From Rhizobium vallis (GTDB taxonomy: Bacteria; Pseudomonadota; Alphaproteobacteria; Rhizobiales; Rhizobiaceae), in contig NZ_ML133686.1 of the NCBI RefSeq assembly GCF_003985155.1, forward strand, positions 32,001 through 96,000: DNA of 64,000 nt. The letters are read 5' to 3'. The translations under genes were made by a program, and so were the position numbers. Of this stretch, positions 16,557-26,403 are shown piece by piece; position 1 is the first letter of the stretch, and each line of letters begins with the position of its first letter. Under the pieces are notes generated by a model, which was given only the letters and a program-made list of their open reading frames with translations, did no database searches and had not been told where the DNA came from.

Positions 16557-17677
16557 TCGAATACCCTTCCGTCGGCCACCGTGAAAACCTGCGCCCTGTC
16601 ACCGAGCGCCGAAAACATCGCGCGGTCCGTTCCGGTCATGAAGGACTGGCCGCCGAGCCCGTCGATGAGGTCGAACAGCGCCGCGCGCCTGTTCTCGTCG
16701 AGATGCGCCGCGATCTCGTCGAGCAGCAGGATCGGCGCATGGCCGGTGAGATTGCCGACGAGCCGCGCATGCGCGAGCACCAGGCCGACGAGCAGCGCTT
16801 TCTGCTCGCCGGTCGAACAACGCTCGGCCTCCATCGCCTTTTCGCGGTGATGCACGATGAGATCGGCCCGGTGCGGTCCCTCGAGCGTGCGTCCCGCGCC
16901 GGCATCACGGTAGCGGCTCTCGGCAAGCATCGCGGCATAATCGTCCTCGAGGTCGACCGACGGGCGCGAGAACTGGCCGTCCATGAAGCCCGAGAGCTGC
17001 AGCGACGCCGAGGGGAAGGGCGAGCTCTCCCGTGTTTCCTCGATCAACCGGGTCAAGAGCCCGAGCATCTCTTGGCGGGCAAGCACCATGGCGATGCCGA
17101 GGCTTGCCATCTGTTCCTCGATGCCGGCAAGCCAGGATGGGTCGAAGCGGCCTTCGTCTAGCAATTTGTTGCGGCTGCGCATGGCGCGCTCGAAATCGCT
17201 GGCGCGACGGCCATGGGCGGGATCGAGCGACAGCACCAGCCGGTCGAGAAAGCGGCGCCGGTCGGAAGAGGCGCCGGTAAACAGGCCGTCCATCGCCGGG
17301 GTCAGCCAGAGAAGACGCAGGTGATCTGTCAACTCGTCGGCGGTCTTGGCCTGCGTACCGTTGATGCGCAGCCTGCGGGCGGTGGTCTCTTCGCCCGTTT
17401 CGATGCCGGTGCCGATCTCGACTTCACCCTCCATGCCCTCGAGCGCGGCGAAGATCGAAAAACCGCCTGGGGCGCCGACGCGGGTAATGTCGCCATAGGC
17501 CGCGCGCCGAAGGCCGCGGCCGGGCGAAAGCAGCGAGACCGCCTCCATGAGGTTGGTCTTGCCGGCGCCGTTGTCTCCCGTCAGCACGACGTGCCGGCCG
17601 TCAAGGGTAAGTGCCACCGCCGCATAGTTGCGGAAGTCGGTCAGCTTCAGACGGGAGAGGGAAACCTTGTGCGGCAT
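16553..17677 (-). CDS. recF: DNA replication and repair protein RecF
   Basis: A 374-residue SMC-like ATPase that directs RecOR to gaps. Walker A VLTGDNGAGKTNLMEAVSLL, the signature-like STGEQKALLVGLVLAHA, and Walker B ILLLDEIAAHLD are all present. MPHKVSLSRLKLTDFRNY is the standard RecF start, placing the ATG at 17677; the longer frame to 18430 is noise. RecF is not beside dnaN or gyrB here but heads a coupled unit with a MoeB/ThiF-like gene and an acetyltransferase gene. Confidence 0.96.
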   Translation of the reverse strand: MPHKVSLSRLKLTDFRNYAAVALTLDGRHVVLTGDNGAGKTNLMEAVSLLSPGRGLRRAAYGDITRVGAPGGFSIFAALEGMEGEVEIGTGIETGEETTARRLRINGTQAKTADELTDHLRLLWLTPAMDGLFTGASSDRRRFLDRLVLSLDPAHGRRASDFERAMRSRNKLLDEGRFDPSWLAGIEEQMASLGIAMVLARQEMLGLLTRLIEETRESSPFPSASLQLSGFMDGQFSRPSVDLEDDYAAMLAESRYRDAGAGRTLEGPHRADLIVHHREKAMEAERCSTGEQKALLVGLVLAHARLVGNLTGHAPILLLDEIAAHLDENRRAALFDLIDGLGGQSFMTGTDRAMFSALGDRAQVFTVADGRVFE

Positions 17678-18046
17678 CGGATGTCCGGAATCGTTAAGTG
17701 TGACAGCTAAGCCGAAGCAGTCTTGATGGCAAGCGCGCTGGTTTGCTGTCCTGGACCGCCTGTCGCCGATGCGGCTGGAATCGACCGCAATGCAATGCCG
17801 TGGTCGCCAGAAATCTGAAAAAATACAACCTGCGAGATGATATTCCGACGTTGCCGCGTCGATATTGCCAATAGTCGGGCTCGCCGGTCGCGAGCCCTGA
17901 TATCCGGGACTTTGACGCGTTCGGTTGAGATTGCTGACGTAACGTAAGGTCCAAAAAAAGTCGGTTGAATTTTGCAACTGTAGGGTTGAGTTATTTGCCG
18001 AAAACGATAAGGTAAAGAAAGTGTTTATGTATGAGAGAGTTGTGAA
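17678..18046. other. Divergent promoter region recF / XRE regulator
   Basis: A 369-base gap that is clearly more AT-rich in its right half. Three direct copies of GGTTGA occur at 17923, 17963 and 17984, spaced 40 and 21 bases, near four and two DNA turns; they sit 58-124 bases ahead of the XRE start and could be operator sites. No open frame or RNA hairpin stands out. Confidence 0.5.
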
Positions 18047-18412
18047 GTGCCAGATCCGGTTGATATTATCGTTGGTCGCAATGTAAGGCAGCTTCGCGCC
18101 CTTCGTCGTGTTTCCCAGCTCGAGCTTGGTGAAGCACTTGGACTGACCTTCCAGCAGATCCAGAAATACGAAAAGGGAACGAACCGCGTTTCTGCCAGCA
18201 AACTGCATCAGATCGCGGTTTTTCTCGATGTCGAGATCTCTGCTCTTTTCGAGGGAACCGACATATCGCAATTCGGCGGCCGTATCGAACTCAGCCCCGA
18301 CGCCTATGCGCTCGCGCTGAGCTACGACAGGCTGAACTCGACCGCGGGCAAGGAAGCGGTCAAGACCATCCTCACTCTCATGAGCGGCGAAGCGGTCGAA
18401 AGCGCGGCTTGA
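18047..18412 (+). CDS. XRE family transcriptional regulator (PraR/PhrR-like)
   Basis: A 121-residue regulator with an HTH_3 domain at residues about 8-65: VGRNVRQLRALRRVSQLELG, then LTFQQIQKYEKGTNRVSASK with the recognition helix. The pattern matches the PraR/PhrR-type regulators of rhizobia, which control quorum-sensing or stress genes; this one is shorter and the exact counterpart is not certain. It starts at GTG, 18047, with a purine-rich GAGAGAG upstream. No ATG is in frame nearby. Confidence 0.85.
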   Translation: MPDPVDIIVGRNVRQLRALRRVSQLELGEALGLTFQQIQKYEKGTNRVSASKLHQIAVFLDVEISALFEGTDISQFGGRIELSPDAYALALSYDRLNSTAGKEAVKTILTLMSGEAVESAA

Positions 18413-18637
18413 ACCCGTCGGAACGACCAAGTTTATTTCAGGAAAAGCTCAACGTCTTCAAGGCACGGACGATGTCCGGACTTTGAAGATCTGCGTATCC
18501 GCAGCGGTGGAAGCGTTCTCGGATTGGGGGATCAGGGAATTGCCGACGCATGTCGCTCAAAAGCGTGAAGCAGTTTTTGAACGATGACATGCGGGAAGAC
18601 AAAGACCTGTCGCATGAATGAGGTTCGATGCTTCGCT

Positions 18638-18838
18638 TTAGTGAATTTCGCTCTCGTGCAGCGCCGTCAGCAGATCGTCCTGCGTCTGGTGGCCGGCATG
18701 ATAGAGGTCGATCGCGATACTGGCGATTGAAAGGCCCTGCTGGCTGCGAAGCTTGATGTTGCGCTCTGCGCACCATGTATAGATGGCGCCGGCGAGAACG
18801 TCGACGTCTTCGGGCTGAGAAGAAAAGGCTGGCGCCAT
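18638..18838 (-). CDS. Small conserved hypothetical protein
   Basis: A 66-residue acidic protein, MAPAFSSQPEDVDVLAGAIY onward, ending in LLTALHESEIH. It is predicted to be mostly helical with no signal peptide or membrane segment. An AAGGG site precedes the ATG at a spacing of eight. I believe similar short proteins occur in other rhizobia, but I cannot name a family. Function unknown. Confidence 0.6.
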   Translation of the reverse strand: MAPAFSSQPEDVDVLAGAIYTWCAERNIKLRSQQGLSIASIAIDLYHAGHQTQDDLLTALHESEIH

Positions 18839-19064
18839 GATAGATACCCTTGTTTTGGTTGTTCTCGCTGGAGCATGAATGCCGAAAAGTTTGCGCGGTT
18901 TTCGGGATTATGCGCTGACGGCAGAGACTGAATTCATTTGGAAAACTTGCAAGCGGCATCATGTGGCTGCGTTAACGCAACTCGTCTTCCGTTCCACCGT
19001 CGTGTCGATCTGAGACAGATCGTCCGGCGCAGGCGGCAAGTGTCGCAAATCGGGATTCTCGGGA

Positions 19065-19096
19065 CAAAAAAACCGGAGACGTTTCCGTCCCCGGCT
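19065..19096 (-). terminator. Terminator downstream of dnaJ
   Basis: On the minus strand, 28 bases after the dnaJ stop, CCGGGGACG / CGTCTCCGG forms a nine-pair stem with one mismatch, followed by seven T residues. It ends the dnaKJ transcript. Confidence 0.8.
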
Positions 19097-19123
19097 TTCG
19101 AGATTGAGGTGTCGACCGGCGGC

Positions 19124-20251
19124 TCAGCCTTCGAAGAATTCCTTCATCCGGGCGAAGAAGCCCGTCGATTCCGGATTGTTCTCCTTGGACGAAAGCTGTT
19201 CGAACTCCTGCAGCAGCTCGCGCTGGCGCTTGGTGAGTTTCTGCGGCGTCTCGATCTGGATCTGGATGTAGAGGTCGCCCGTCTGCGCCGAACGCAGAAC
19301 CGGCATGCCCTTGCTCTTGAGGCGGAACTGTTTGCCCGCCTGGGTGCCCTCGGGCACGCTGACGCGCGATTTGGTGCCATCGAGCGTCGCCACGTCGAAG
19401 GTCCCGCCGAGAGCGGCCGTCGTCATCGAGATCGGCACCGCGCAATAGAGATCGGCTCCGTCGCGCTGATAGAATTCGTGCGGCTTCACCGACAGGAAGA
19501 TATATAGATCGCCAGCCGGCCCGCCGCGAGCGCCGGCTTCGCCTTCGCCCTGCAGGCGGATGCGCGTGCCGTCTTCGATGCCTGAGGGAATGTTGACCGA
19601 AAGCGAACGCTCTTCCGTCACCCGGCCCTGACCATGGCACTTCGGGCAGGGATCGGGAATGATCTGGCCGCGGCCATGACAGGTCGGGCAGGTGCGTTCG
19701 ATCGAGAAGAAGCCCTGTGCGGCGCGCACGCGCCCCGTTCCCTGACAGGTGCCGCAATTCTTCGGCTGCGTGCCGGGCTTGGCGCCCGAGCCCGAACAGA
19801 CGTCGCAGGTGATCGAAGTGGGAACGCGGATCTGCGCCGTCTTGCCGGAAAAGGCCTCTTCCAGCGTTATTTCCATGTTGTAGCGAAGATCGGCGCCGCG
19901 CTCGCGGCCGCCCGACGAGCGCTGGCGGGCGCGGCCGCCGCCCATCATCTCGCCGAAAATATCCTCGAAGATATCGGAGAAACCGCCGCCGGCAAATCCG
20001 CCGCCACCGCCGCCCATGCCGCCCTGCTCGAAGGCCGCATGGCCATAACGATCATAGGCCGCCCGCTTCTGCGGGTCCTTGAGCATCTCGTAGGCTTCGT
20101 TGATTTCCTTGAACTTCCGCTCGGCGTCCTTGTCATCCGGGTTCTTGTCCGGATGGTATTTCATCGCCAGTTTGCGGAAGGCGCTCTTCAGCTCTTTCTC
20201 GTCCGCCGACTTGGCTACACCCAGAGTTTCGTAAAAGTCCGCTTTTGCCAT
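19124..20251 (-). CDS. dnaJ: Chaperone protein DnaJ
   Basis: A 375-residue type I Hsp40 that delivers substrates to DnaK and stimulates its ATPase. J-domain at 1-70 with HPD in MKYHPDKNP; a G/F-rich linker with an [12 protein letters not shown] stretch; the cysteine-rich zinc domain with four CxxCxGxG repeats ([32 protein letters not shown]); and the C-terminal substrate domains. It follows dnaK after 85 bases on the same strand and shares its heat-shock promoter or a local one. Confidence 0.98.
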   Translation of the reverse strand: MAKADFYETLGVAKSADEKELKSAFRKLAMKYHPDKNPDDKDAERKFKEINEAYEMLKDPQKRAAYDRYGHAAFEQGGMGGGGGGFAGGGFSDIFEDIFGEMMGGGRARQRSSGGRERGADLRYNMEITLEEAFSGKTAQIRVPTSITCDVCSGSGAKPGTQPKNCGTCQGTGRVRAAQGFFSIERTCPTCHGRGQIIPDPCPKCHGQGRVTEERSLSVNIPSGIEDGTRIRLQGEGEAGARGGPAGDLYIFLSVKPHEFYQRDGADLYCAVPISMTTAALGGTFDVATLDGTKSRVSVPEGTQAGKQFRLKSKGMPVLRSAQTGDLYIQIQIETPQKLTKRQRELLQEFEQLSSKENNPESTGFFARMKEFFEG

Positions 20252-20336
20252 TAAGGATTAAACCCCGGAAATGGATTTCCGGCTGCCATGGTGAGCAGCC
20301 GGATCAGGTGTTGAAGCATAACCACGCCGCCGCGGA

Positions 20337-22253
<1,917 letters not shown>

Positions 22254-22339
22254 GTCATTCTCTCCTTGAAGCAAGCTGTCGGAACCCCGAGAAGGCATTT
22301 CCCTGACAGCCCCTTACGGGATGGGTCTACTTAAGATTA

Positions 22340-22355
22340 CGCAATCGTGATTGCG
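22340..22355. promoter_or_regulatory. Palindrome in the dnaK leader
   Basis: CGCAATC-GT-GATTGCG, a perfect seven-base inverted repeat with a two-base centre. It lies just downstream of the expected dnaK transcription start (about +5 to +20). The centre is too short for a good RNA hairpin loop, so a protein-binding site is more likely. It does not match the CIRCE sequence of HrcA. Confidence 0.4.
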
Positions 22356-22366
22356 GTGATGCGGCG

Positions 22367-22397
22367 TATATAAGGAGCGGTTTTCTGGACTGCAAGG
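22367..22397 (-). promoter_or_regulatory. RpoH (sigma-32) type promoter of dnaK
   Basis: On the minus strand, CCTTGCA (22397-22391), 15 bases, then CCTTATATA (22375-22367). This fits the rhizobial RpoH pattern of CTTG followed about 17 bases later by CYTATNT. It gives a leader of roughly 105-110 bases. Confidence 0.6.
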
Positions 22398-22535
22398 CGA
22401 GAAATGGCCCGGAATCCAGCAAAACGAATGTGTTGCGTTCAATTTTGACGGCAGCCGGGAAAGAGTTCTCTCCATAGCAGAAAAGCGGCTGCTTTCCAGC
22501 GGGATCGGGCTTGCGCCGAGTATGCAGCAAGGATC

Positions 22536-24860
22536 TCACTGGCCCATGATCAGATCGAGCAGCGTCGTGCGTCGCGGCTGGACAGAAGAGGTCGTCTGCG
22601 GCGCCCCGACATCACCGGGCGGCACCACGCTTCCATAACCGGAACCGTCGCCCTCGGCGACGTCGGCTGGAGGAACCGGGCCGTTTCCGGATGTCGCCGC
22701 CTGTTGCCGGACAGGCGCTTGCGGATAGCGATTGGCATTGGCGTCGCCGCCGAAGACACCGGAAATGATCCCGCCGATCGTGGTCGGCGGCGGCACTTCG
22801 GCCGTCACCGGTCGTCCGCCGTCGGGTGCTGCCTGCGCCATCGGCTGACCATTGGGATCGCCGATCAGCTGGCCGTTACCGAAGAGCGGCGCCGGCGAAA
22901 GACCCTTGTGGGCGGCGACCATGAATTCCTTCCAGGCCCTTGCCGGCAAGCCGCCGCCGGTCACCTTCTTCATCGGCTTGCCGTCGTCATTGCCGAACCA
23001 GACCCCGGTGGTGAGGTTGCTGGTGAAGCCGACGAAGAGCGCATCGCGCGAATTCTGCGTCGTGCCGGTCTTTCCCGCCGCCTGCCAGCCGGGGATCTTG
23101 GCACTCTTGCCGGTGCCGTTGTCGATGACGCCCATCATCATCGCATCCATCTCGGCGGCGATCTGCTCTGAAAGCACACGAGGCGGGCTGTCATAGGTGT
23201 TTTCGTAGAGAACCTTGCCCTCGGCGGTCGTCACCCGGCGGATGACGTGCGGTGTCGCCTTGTAGCCGCCGTTCATGAAGGCGGCGTAGGAGGCGGTGAG
23301 CTCCATCAGCGAGACTTCGGACGTGCCGAGCGCGATCGAGGCGTTCGGCTGCAGCTCGCTTTCGACGCCGAGCCGATGGGCGAGCTTGATCACCTGGTCG
23401 GGCCCGTCATACATCACCAGCTGGGCGGCAACCGTGTTCAGCGATTTGGCAAGTGCGGTCGCAAGCGTCACTTCGCCATTGTATTTCTTCTCGTAATTTT
23501 CGGGCGTCCAGTCACCGATGCGGATCGGCGCATCGTTGAACACCGAATAGGGTGTCAGCCCTTTTTCCAGGGCCGCGGCATAGACGAAGGGCTTGAACGA
23601 GGAACCCGGCTGCCGCTTCGCCTTGACGGCGCGGTTGAACTGGCTCGCCGCATAATCCCTGCCGCCGACGAGCGCGCGGATCGCGCCGGTGCCGTCGATC
23701 GAGACGAGAGCCGCCTGCGAGGCGTCGAGCTTGCCGCCTTCCTTGTCGAGCACGTCGACCAGCGATTGCTCGGCTTTCTTTTCCAGCGACTTGTCGATTG
23801 TGGTATCGACGATAACGTCTTCCTTGACGTCGCCGATGAGGCCCGGCAGTTCGTCCATCACCATGTCGGCGACGTAGTGGCCGGCGCCCGACCAATAGCT
23901 TTTGGCCGAAGCCGGGGTCTGCGACATCGCGGTCTTGACCTCGGAATCGGTGATGAAACCCTGCTCGCGCATCGCCGCGAGCACGAGCTGGGCGCGCGCA
24001 TTCGCCGCGTCCGCGTCGCGCGCCGGCGAAAGCCGCGACGGCGCCTTGAGCAGGCCGGCCAGCACCGCGGCCTCGCCGAGGTTCACGTCACGCGCCGATT
24101 TGTTGAAGTAGCGGCGGGACGCCGCCTCGACGCCATAGGCGTTCGACCCGAAGAACACGCGGTTGAGATACATCGCAAGGATCTGGTCCTTGGTGTATTT
24201 CTGCTCGAGCCAGAGCGCGAGCAGCACCTCCTGCACCTTGCGTTCCAGCGTCCTCTCGGGGGAGAGGAAAAGGTTCTTGGCAAGCTGCTGCGTCAGCGTC
24301 GAGCCACCCTGAACCATGTGGCCAGCCGTGAAGTTGGTCACGATTGCCCGGCCGAGGCCAAGCGGGTCGACGCCGAAATGCGAATAGAAACGCCGGTCCT
24401 CGATGGCAATGACGGCTTCCGGAATATAGGGCGACATGTTTTCGAGCGACAGCGCCTCGCCGCCGGTGGCGCCGCGATTGGCGATGACGCTGCCGTCGAC
24501 GGCAGTGATCTTGACGTTCGGCGGCCGTTCCGGGATCGCCCACGTGCTGGCGCTCGGCATGCGCGAGCCGTAGTAGAGCACAAGCCCGGCCACGCCGATG
24601 CCGGCCCAGATGAAAAGCACGACGCACCAGTAAATCACGCGACGCAGGAAGCCGAAAAGGCCGCCGCTTTCACGTTCCCGCGCCTCGCGCCGCCGCCGGG
24701 GGGCGGGCCGCTGCGGCGGGGGCTTGGCACTGCCACGCCGCGCCGATCTGCTTCCAACGACGCGATCGTCGGCATCGAGCGAGAATTCGTCATCGTCGCG
24801 TGCCGGGCGGCCGCTGAAGGACGGTTCGATTCTGTCGCCTGATCTGCCTCTGCCTGCCAT
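22536..24860 (-). CDS. Class A penicillin-binding protein (PBP1A family)
   Basis: A bifunctional peptidoglycan synthase of about 774 residues. A basic, disordered cytoplasmic head leads to one membrane anchor (YWCVVLFIWAGIGVAGLVLY). The glycosyltransferase 51 domain has EDRRFYSHFGVD and GGSTLTQQLAKNLFLS. The transpeptidase domain has SxxK in GSSFKPFVYAAALE, SxN in KSLNTVAAQ, and KTG in AAGKTGTTQNSRDA. A Pro/Gly-rich tail ends in TTLLDLIMGQ. I use the ATG at 24860 (MAGRGRSGD); in-frame starts at 24881 and 24908 exist. A dispersed repeat lies just upstream. Confidence 0.93.
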   Translation of the reverse strand: MAGRGRSGDRIEPSFSGRPARDDDEFSLDADDRVVGSRSARRGSAKPPPQRPAPRRRREARERESGGLFGFLRRVIYWCVVLFIWAGIGVAGLVLYYGSRMPSASTWAIPERPPNVKITAVDGSVIANRGATGGEALSLENMSPYIPEAVIAIEDRRFYSHFGVDPLGLGRAIVTNFTAGHMVQGGSTLTQQLAKNLFLSPERTLERKVQEVLLALWLEQKYTKDQILAMYLNRVFFGSNAYGVEAASRRYFNKSARDVNLGEAAVLAGLLKAPSRLSPARDADAANARAQLVLAAMREQGFITDSEVKTAMSQTPASAKSYWSGAGHYVADMVMDELPGLIGDVKEDVIVDTTIDKSLEKKAEQSLVDVLDKEGGKLDASQAALVSIDGTGAIRALVGGRDYAASQFNRAVKAKRQPGSSFKPFVYAAALEKGLTPYSVFNDAPIRIGDWTPENYEKKYNGEVTLATALAKSLNTVAAQLVMYDGPDQVIKLAHRLGVESELQPNASIALGTSEVSLMELTASYAAFMNGGYKATPHVIRRVTTAEGKVLYENTYDSPPRVLSEQIAAEMDAMMMGVIDNGTGKSAKIPGWQAAGKTGTTQNSRDALFVGFTSNLTTGVWFGNDDGKPMKKVTGGGLPARAWKEFMVAAHKGLSPAPLFGNGQLIGDPNGQPMAQAAPDGGRPVTAEVPPPTTIGGIISGVFGGDANANRYPQAPVRQQAATSGNGPVPPADVAEGDGSGYGSVVPPGDVGAPQTTSSVQPRRTTLLDLIMGQ

Positions 24861-24912
24861 CGCGGACTGGTCGCATCCCATGTTCGATCGCGAAGCCCGA
24901 CTTCGCACAACG

Positions 24913-24984
24913 GCGCTGTAGCACTTTGAAGTGCCGCATAATTTGGTCCTTAAATCGATCCCGATCTCAAGGAATTATGCAGTA
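24913..24984. repeat. Dispersed Rhizobium-type repeat, copy 1
   Basis: Starts GCGCTGTAGCACTTTGAA and ends AATTATGCAGTA. Its core is a long inverted repeat: GCATAATT at 24936 pairs with AATTATGC at 24973, and TCCTT at 24948 with AAGGA at 24968. The flanks match copy 2 at 30384-30446, which lacks the core stem. I associate this sequence pattern with intergenic mosaic repeats in R. etli and R. leguminosarum. Confidence 0.6.
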
Positions 24985-25022
24985 AGCGACGCGATCATCC
25001 GCTTGAACTTAATTGCGGCGAT

Positions 25023-25037
25023 TTAACGGGGTGTTAA
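25023..25037. promoter_or_regulatory. TTAA-N7-TTAA site, possible CtrA site
   Basis: TTAACGGGGTGTTAA. The spacing matches the CtrA consensus TTAA-N7-TTAAC, but the base after the second half is A rather than C on both strands. It lies about 160 bases upstream of the PBP1A start. Confidence 0.3.
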
Positions 25038-25204
25038 AGGACCGAAAGTGACGGAGATCGCGCTTTAATACTCACGGGCCGATCCCGTCTATATTGCCAC
25101 TGGCCGAGACGAATTCGGCGCCAGATCTGGCCGGAATTCCCATGACAAGAGCATCATGATGCGGCCGCGCCGCACATCTTCTGTCTGGGAGGTGGAACCA
25201 ATAG

Positions 25205-25334
25205 GCCTCGCGTTTGTTTATGGACAAGCGGGACAACCCCTCACGTCCCGCGAATGATCGGCCGTCTCCCCTCAACACGCGCCGATCGACATCCGGCCCG
25301 GTGCATCCCAAAGCGGGAGCGCCGGGCTTTTTCG
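25205..25334 (+). ncRNA. Candidate small RNA with three hairpins
   Basis: Three successive hairpins on the plus strand: GCGGGAC / GTCCCGC (25228-25251, loop AACCCCTCAC); GATCGGC / GCCGATC (25256-25287, loop containing TCTCCCCTCAAC); and GCCCGGTGC / GCGCCGGGC (25296-25327, one G-T pair), followed by TTTTT. The first two loops are C-rich and could pair with Shine-Dalgarno sequences. There is no plus-strand gene upstream that would need this terminator. The 5' end is a guess. Confidence 0.45.
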
Positions 25335-25360
25335 TTGCCCCGGCAAATATTGAAATGAGC

Positions 25361-25386
25361 AAAAGGGACGGCATAATCGCCGTCCC
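25361..25386 (-). terminator. Terminator of the SH3/Arg-Asp protein gene
   Basis: On the minus strand GGGACGGC / GCCGTCCC with a six-base loop, then TTTT, starting nine bases after the stop codon. Confidence 0.85.
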
Positions 25387-25395
25387 GGTCATGTT

Positions 25396-26022
25396 TCACT
25401 CGTTGCAGGAGGGGTCGTCGGGGCGGCAATCAAAAGACCGATCTCTACCGTCGGATCTGCGATCACCGTCTCTCCAATCGCCCCTTCGGTTATCACCGCG
25501 CCAATCCCGGTCACCATTACGGTCGCGCCAGTCACGGTCTCGATCCCGGTTGTCCCGATTGCGATCCGGGTCTCGATCACGATCACGATCTCGATTGTCA
25601 CGGTCACGGTAATAATAGTCCGGGCCGCGGCTCCAGCGATCACGCTCGCGATAGAAATCGCGGTTGCGGTAGTAACGGTCCCAGTAATTGTCGACGCTGA
25701 AGCGGATCATCGGAATGCCGAGCGGACGGTAATATTGCGGACCGACATAGACGCGGCGCTGCTGGTAGAGAGCCTGCACATATTGGCCCGAAACCCAGCC
25801 GCGGCCGCCGTAGAATTCGACGTCGCACCAGTTGAGGTCGGAAAGGCATCCGCGGATTTCGACGGACGAACCGGCGGGTATGACGGCAACGGCGGGATAT
25901 CGGGTGCTCGGACCCGCACGCATATTGACGTTCGCCGTCGAATAGCCCTCGGCCGCCTGCGCGACGACCGGAGCCAGCATGAACAGACCGGCCGCGGCGA
26001 TTTTGGCAAACAGATTTTTCAC
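25396..26022 (-). CDS. Exported SH3-domain protein with Arg/Asp-rich tail
   Basis: A 208-residue exported protein. A signal peptide ends near VVAQAAEG; one bacterial SH3 domain covers about 25-85 (STANVNMRAGPSTRYPAVAV, then CDVEFYGGRGWVSGQYVQAL); a Tyr/Arg-rich linker follows; and residues about 135-200 are almost pure Arg, Asp, Asn, Trp and Gly in irregular DRDR and DWR units. It ends in a two-Cys tip (CRPDDPSCNE). The GTG at 26022 is preferred: it has AAGGAG ten bases upstream and gives a compact signal peptide. The tail may bind anionic polymers or be disordered. Confidence 0.75.
   Translation of the reverse strand: MKNLFAKIAAAGLFMLAPVVAQAAEGYSTANVNMRAGPSTRYPAVAVIPAGSSVEIRGCLSDLNWCDVEFYGGRGWVSGQYVQALYQQRRVYVGPQYYRPLGIPMIRFSVDNYWDRYYRNRDFYRERDRWSRGPDYYYRDRDNRDRDRDRDPDRNRDNRDRDRDWRDRNGDRDWRGDNRRGDWRDGDRRSDGRDRSFDCRPDDPSCNE
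25430..25625 (-). repeat. Low-complexity Arg-Asp coding repeat
   Basis: The DNA is a degenerate run of GATCGnGATCGn-like units that encodes the Arg/Asp tail of the SH3 protein. The units are short and imperfect and keep the frame, as expected from slippage under selection for charge rather than for sequence. Confidence 0.7.
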
Positions 26023-26230
26023 GCTTTTCTCACTCCTTGTCGGCGTTTTCGGCAGTGCGCCTGGCGGCATCTGCCTGGCACAAGCCATCTAAAACGAAAG
26101 ATCAGACGATCGCCCGTACTCATCGGGCGCTATTATTCACATTGTCTTTCAATGGCTTATATGCCGGCGGCGATGAACGCAGCTTGAACGGGGAAAATCA
26201 GGCCATGCCTGAAGCCCATCTGTGGCAGGG

Positions 26231-26246
26231 TTAATGGCTTGTTAAC
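26231..26246 (+). promoter_or_regulatory. Candidate CtrA binding site
   Basis: TTAATGGCTTGTTAAC is an exact match to TTAA-N7-TTAAC, the binding pattern of the cell-cycle regulator CtrA. It lies 41 bases before the shared 20-base box at 26287 and about 210 bases before the SH3 gene start. Confidence 0.45.
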
Positions 26247-26283
26247 CTTTCGAGCCCAGTCTGGCCGCTAATACCCGCTTTCT

Positions 26284-26351
26284 CCTTGACCACGGATGAA
26301 CTGGCACTGAGGCGAGCGGATGACGAAAGGCCGGGTCGAACCGGCCTTTTG
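26284..26351 (+). ncRNA. Candidate small RNA with shared 20-base box (copy B)
   Basis: The box TGACCACGGATGAACTGGCA (26287-26306) is identical to the one at 12271-12290 and is followed after 19 bases by a terminator (AAAGGCCGG / CCGGCCTTT, loop GTCGAA, then T). A TAATAC sequence at 26269 could be a -10 element. No plus-strand protein gene lies here. The same hairpin can end the M20 dipeptidase transcript on the other strand, which weakens the RNA reading. Confidence 0.4.
26326..26349 (-). terminator. Two-way terminator after the M20 dipeptidase gene
   Basis: Nine-base stem AAAGGCCGG / CCGGCCTTT with a six-base loop. It starts 54 bases after the dipeptidase stop on the minus strand. T residues flank it on both sides. 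Confidence 0.7.
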
Positions 26352-26403
26352 TTATATCCGATGTCGGCTGGCGCGCCTGCATGGCAGGGCACGCCCTCCC
26401 TGC

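Larger units (their letters stand above)
24861..25395. other. Intergenic region PBP1A / SH3 protein
   Basis: About 535 bases. It contains a dispersed repeat copy (24913-24984), a TTAA-N7-TTAA site (25023-25037), a candidate three-hairpin RNA on the plus strand (about 25205-25334) and the SH3 gene terminator (25361-25386). The minus-strand open frame at 25072-25392 has no recognisable protein pattern and crosses two terminators. Confidence 0.65.
26023..26403. other. Intergenic region SH3 protein / M20 dipeptidase
   Basis: A 381-base gap. The right part holds a TTAA-N7-TTAAC site (26231-26246), the second copy of the 20-base box (26287-26306) and a two-way terminator (26326-26349). Between 26040 and 26225 I see nothing beyond the likely SH3 gene promoter. 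Confidence 0.65.

Noticed and set aside
18438..18962. 174-residue minus-strand open frame around the small protein gene
   Set aside because: It overlaps the better supported 66-residue gene in another frame and shows no domain.
23247..24842. 531-residue open frame antisense to the PBP1A gene
   Set aside because: Low-complexity Arg-rich shadow; the minus strand has all penicillin-binding motifs.
25072..25392. 106-residue minus-strand open frame in the PBP1A/SH3 gap
   Set aside because: It crosses two terminators, has no ribosome site and no recognisable protein pattern.
25430..25625. Regular short repeats that might suggest a CRISPR or tandem array
   Set aside because: They are in frame, encode the Arg/Asp tail of a protein, and have no spacer structure.
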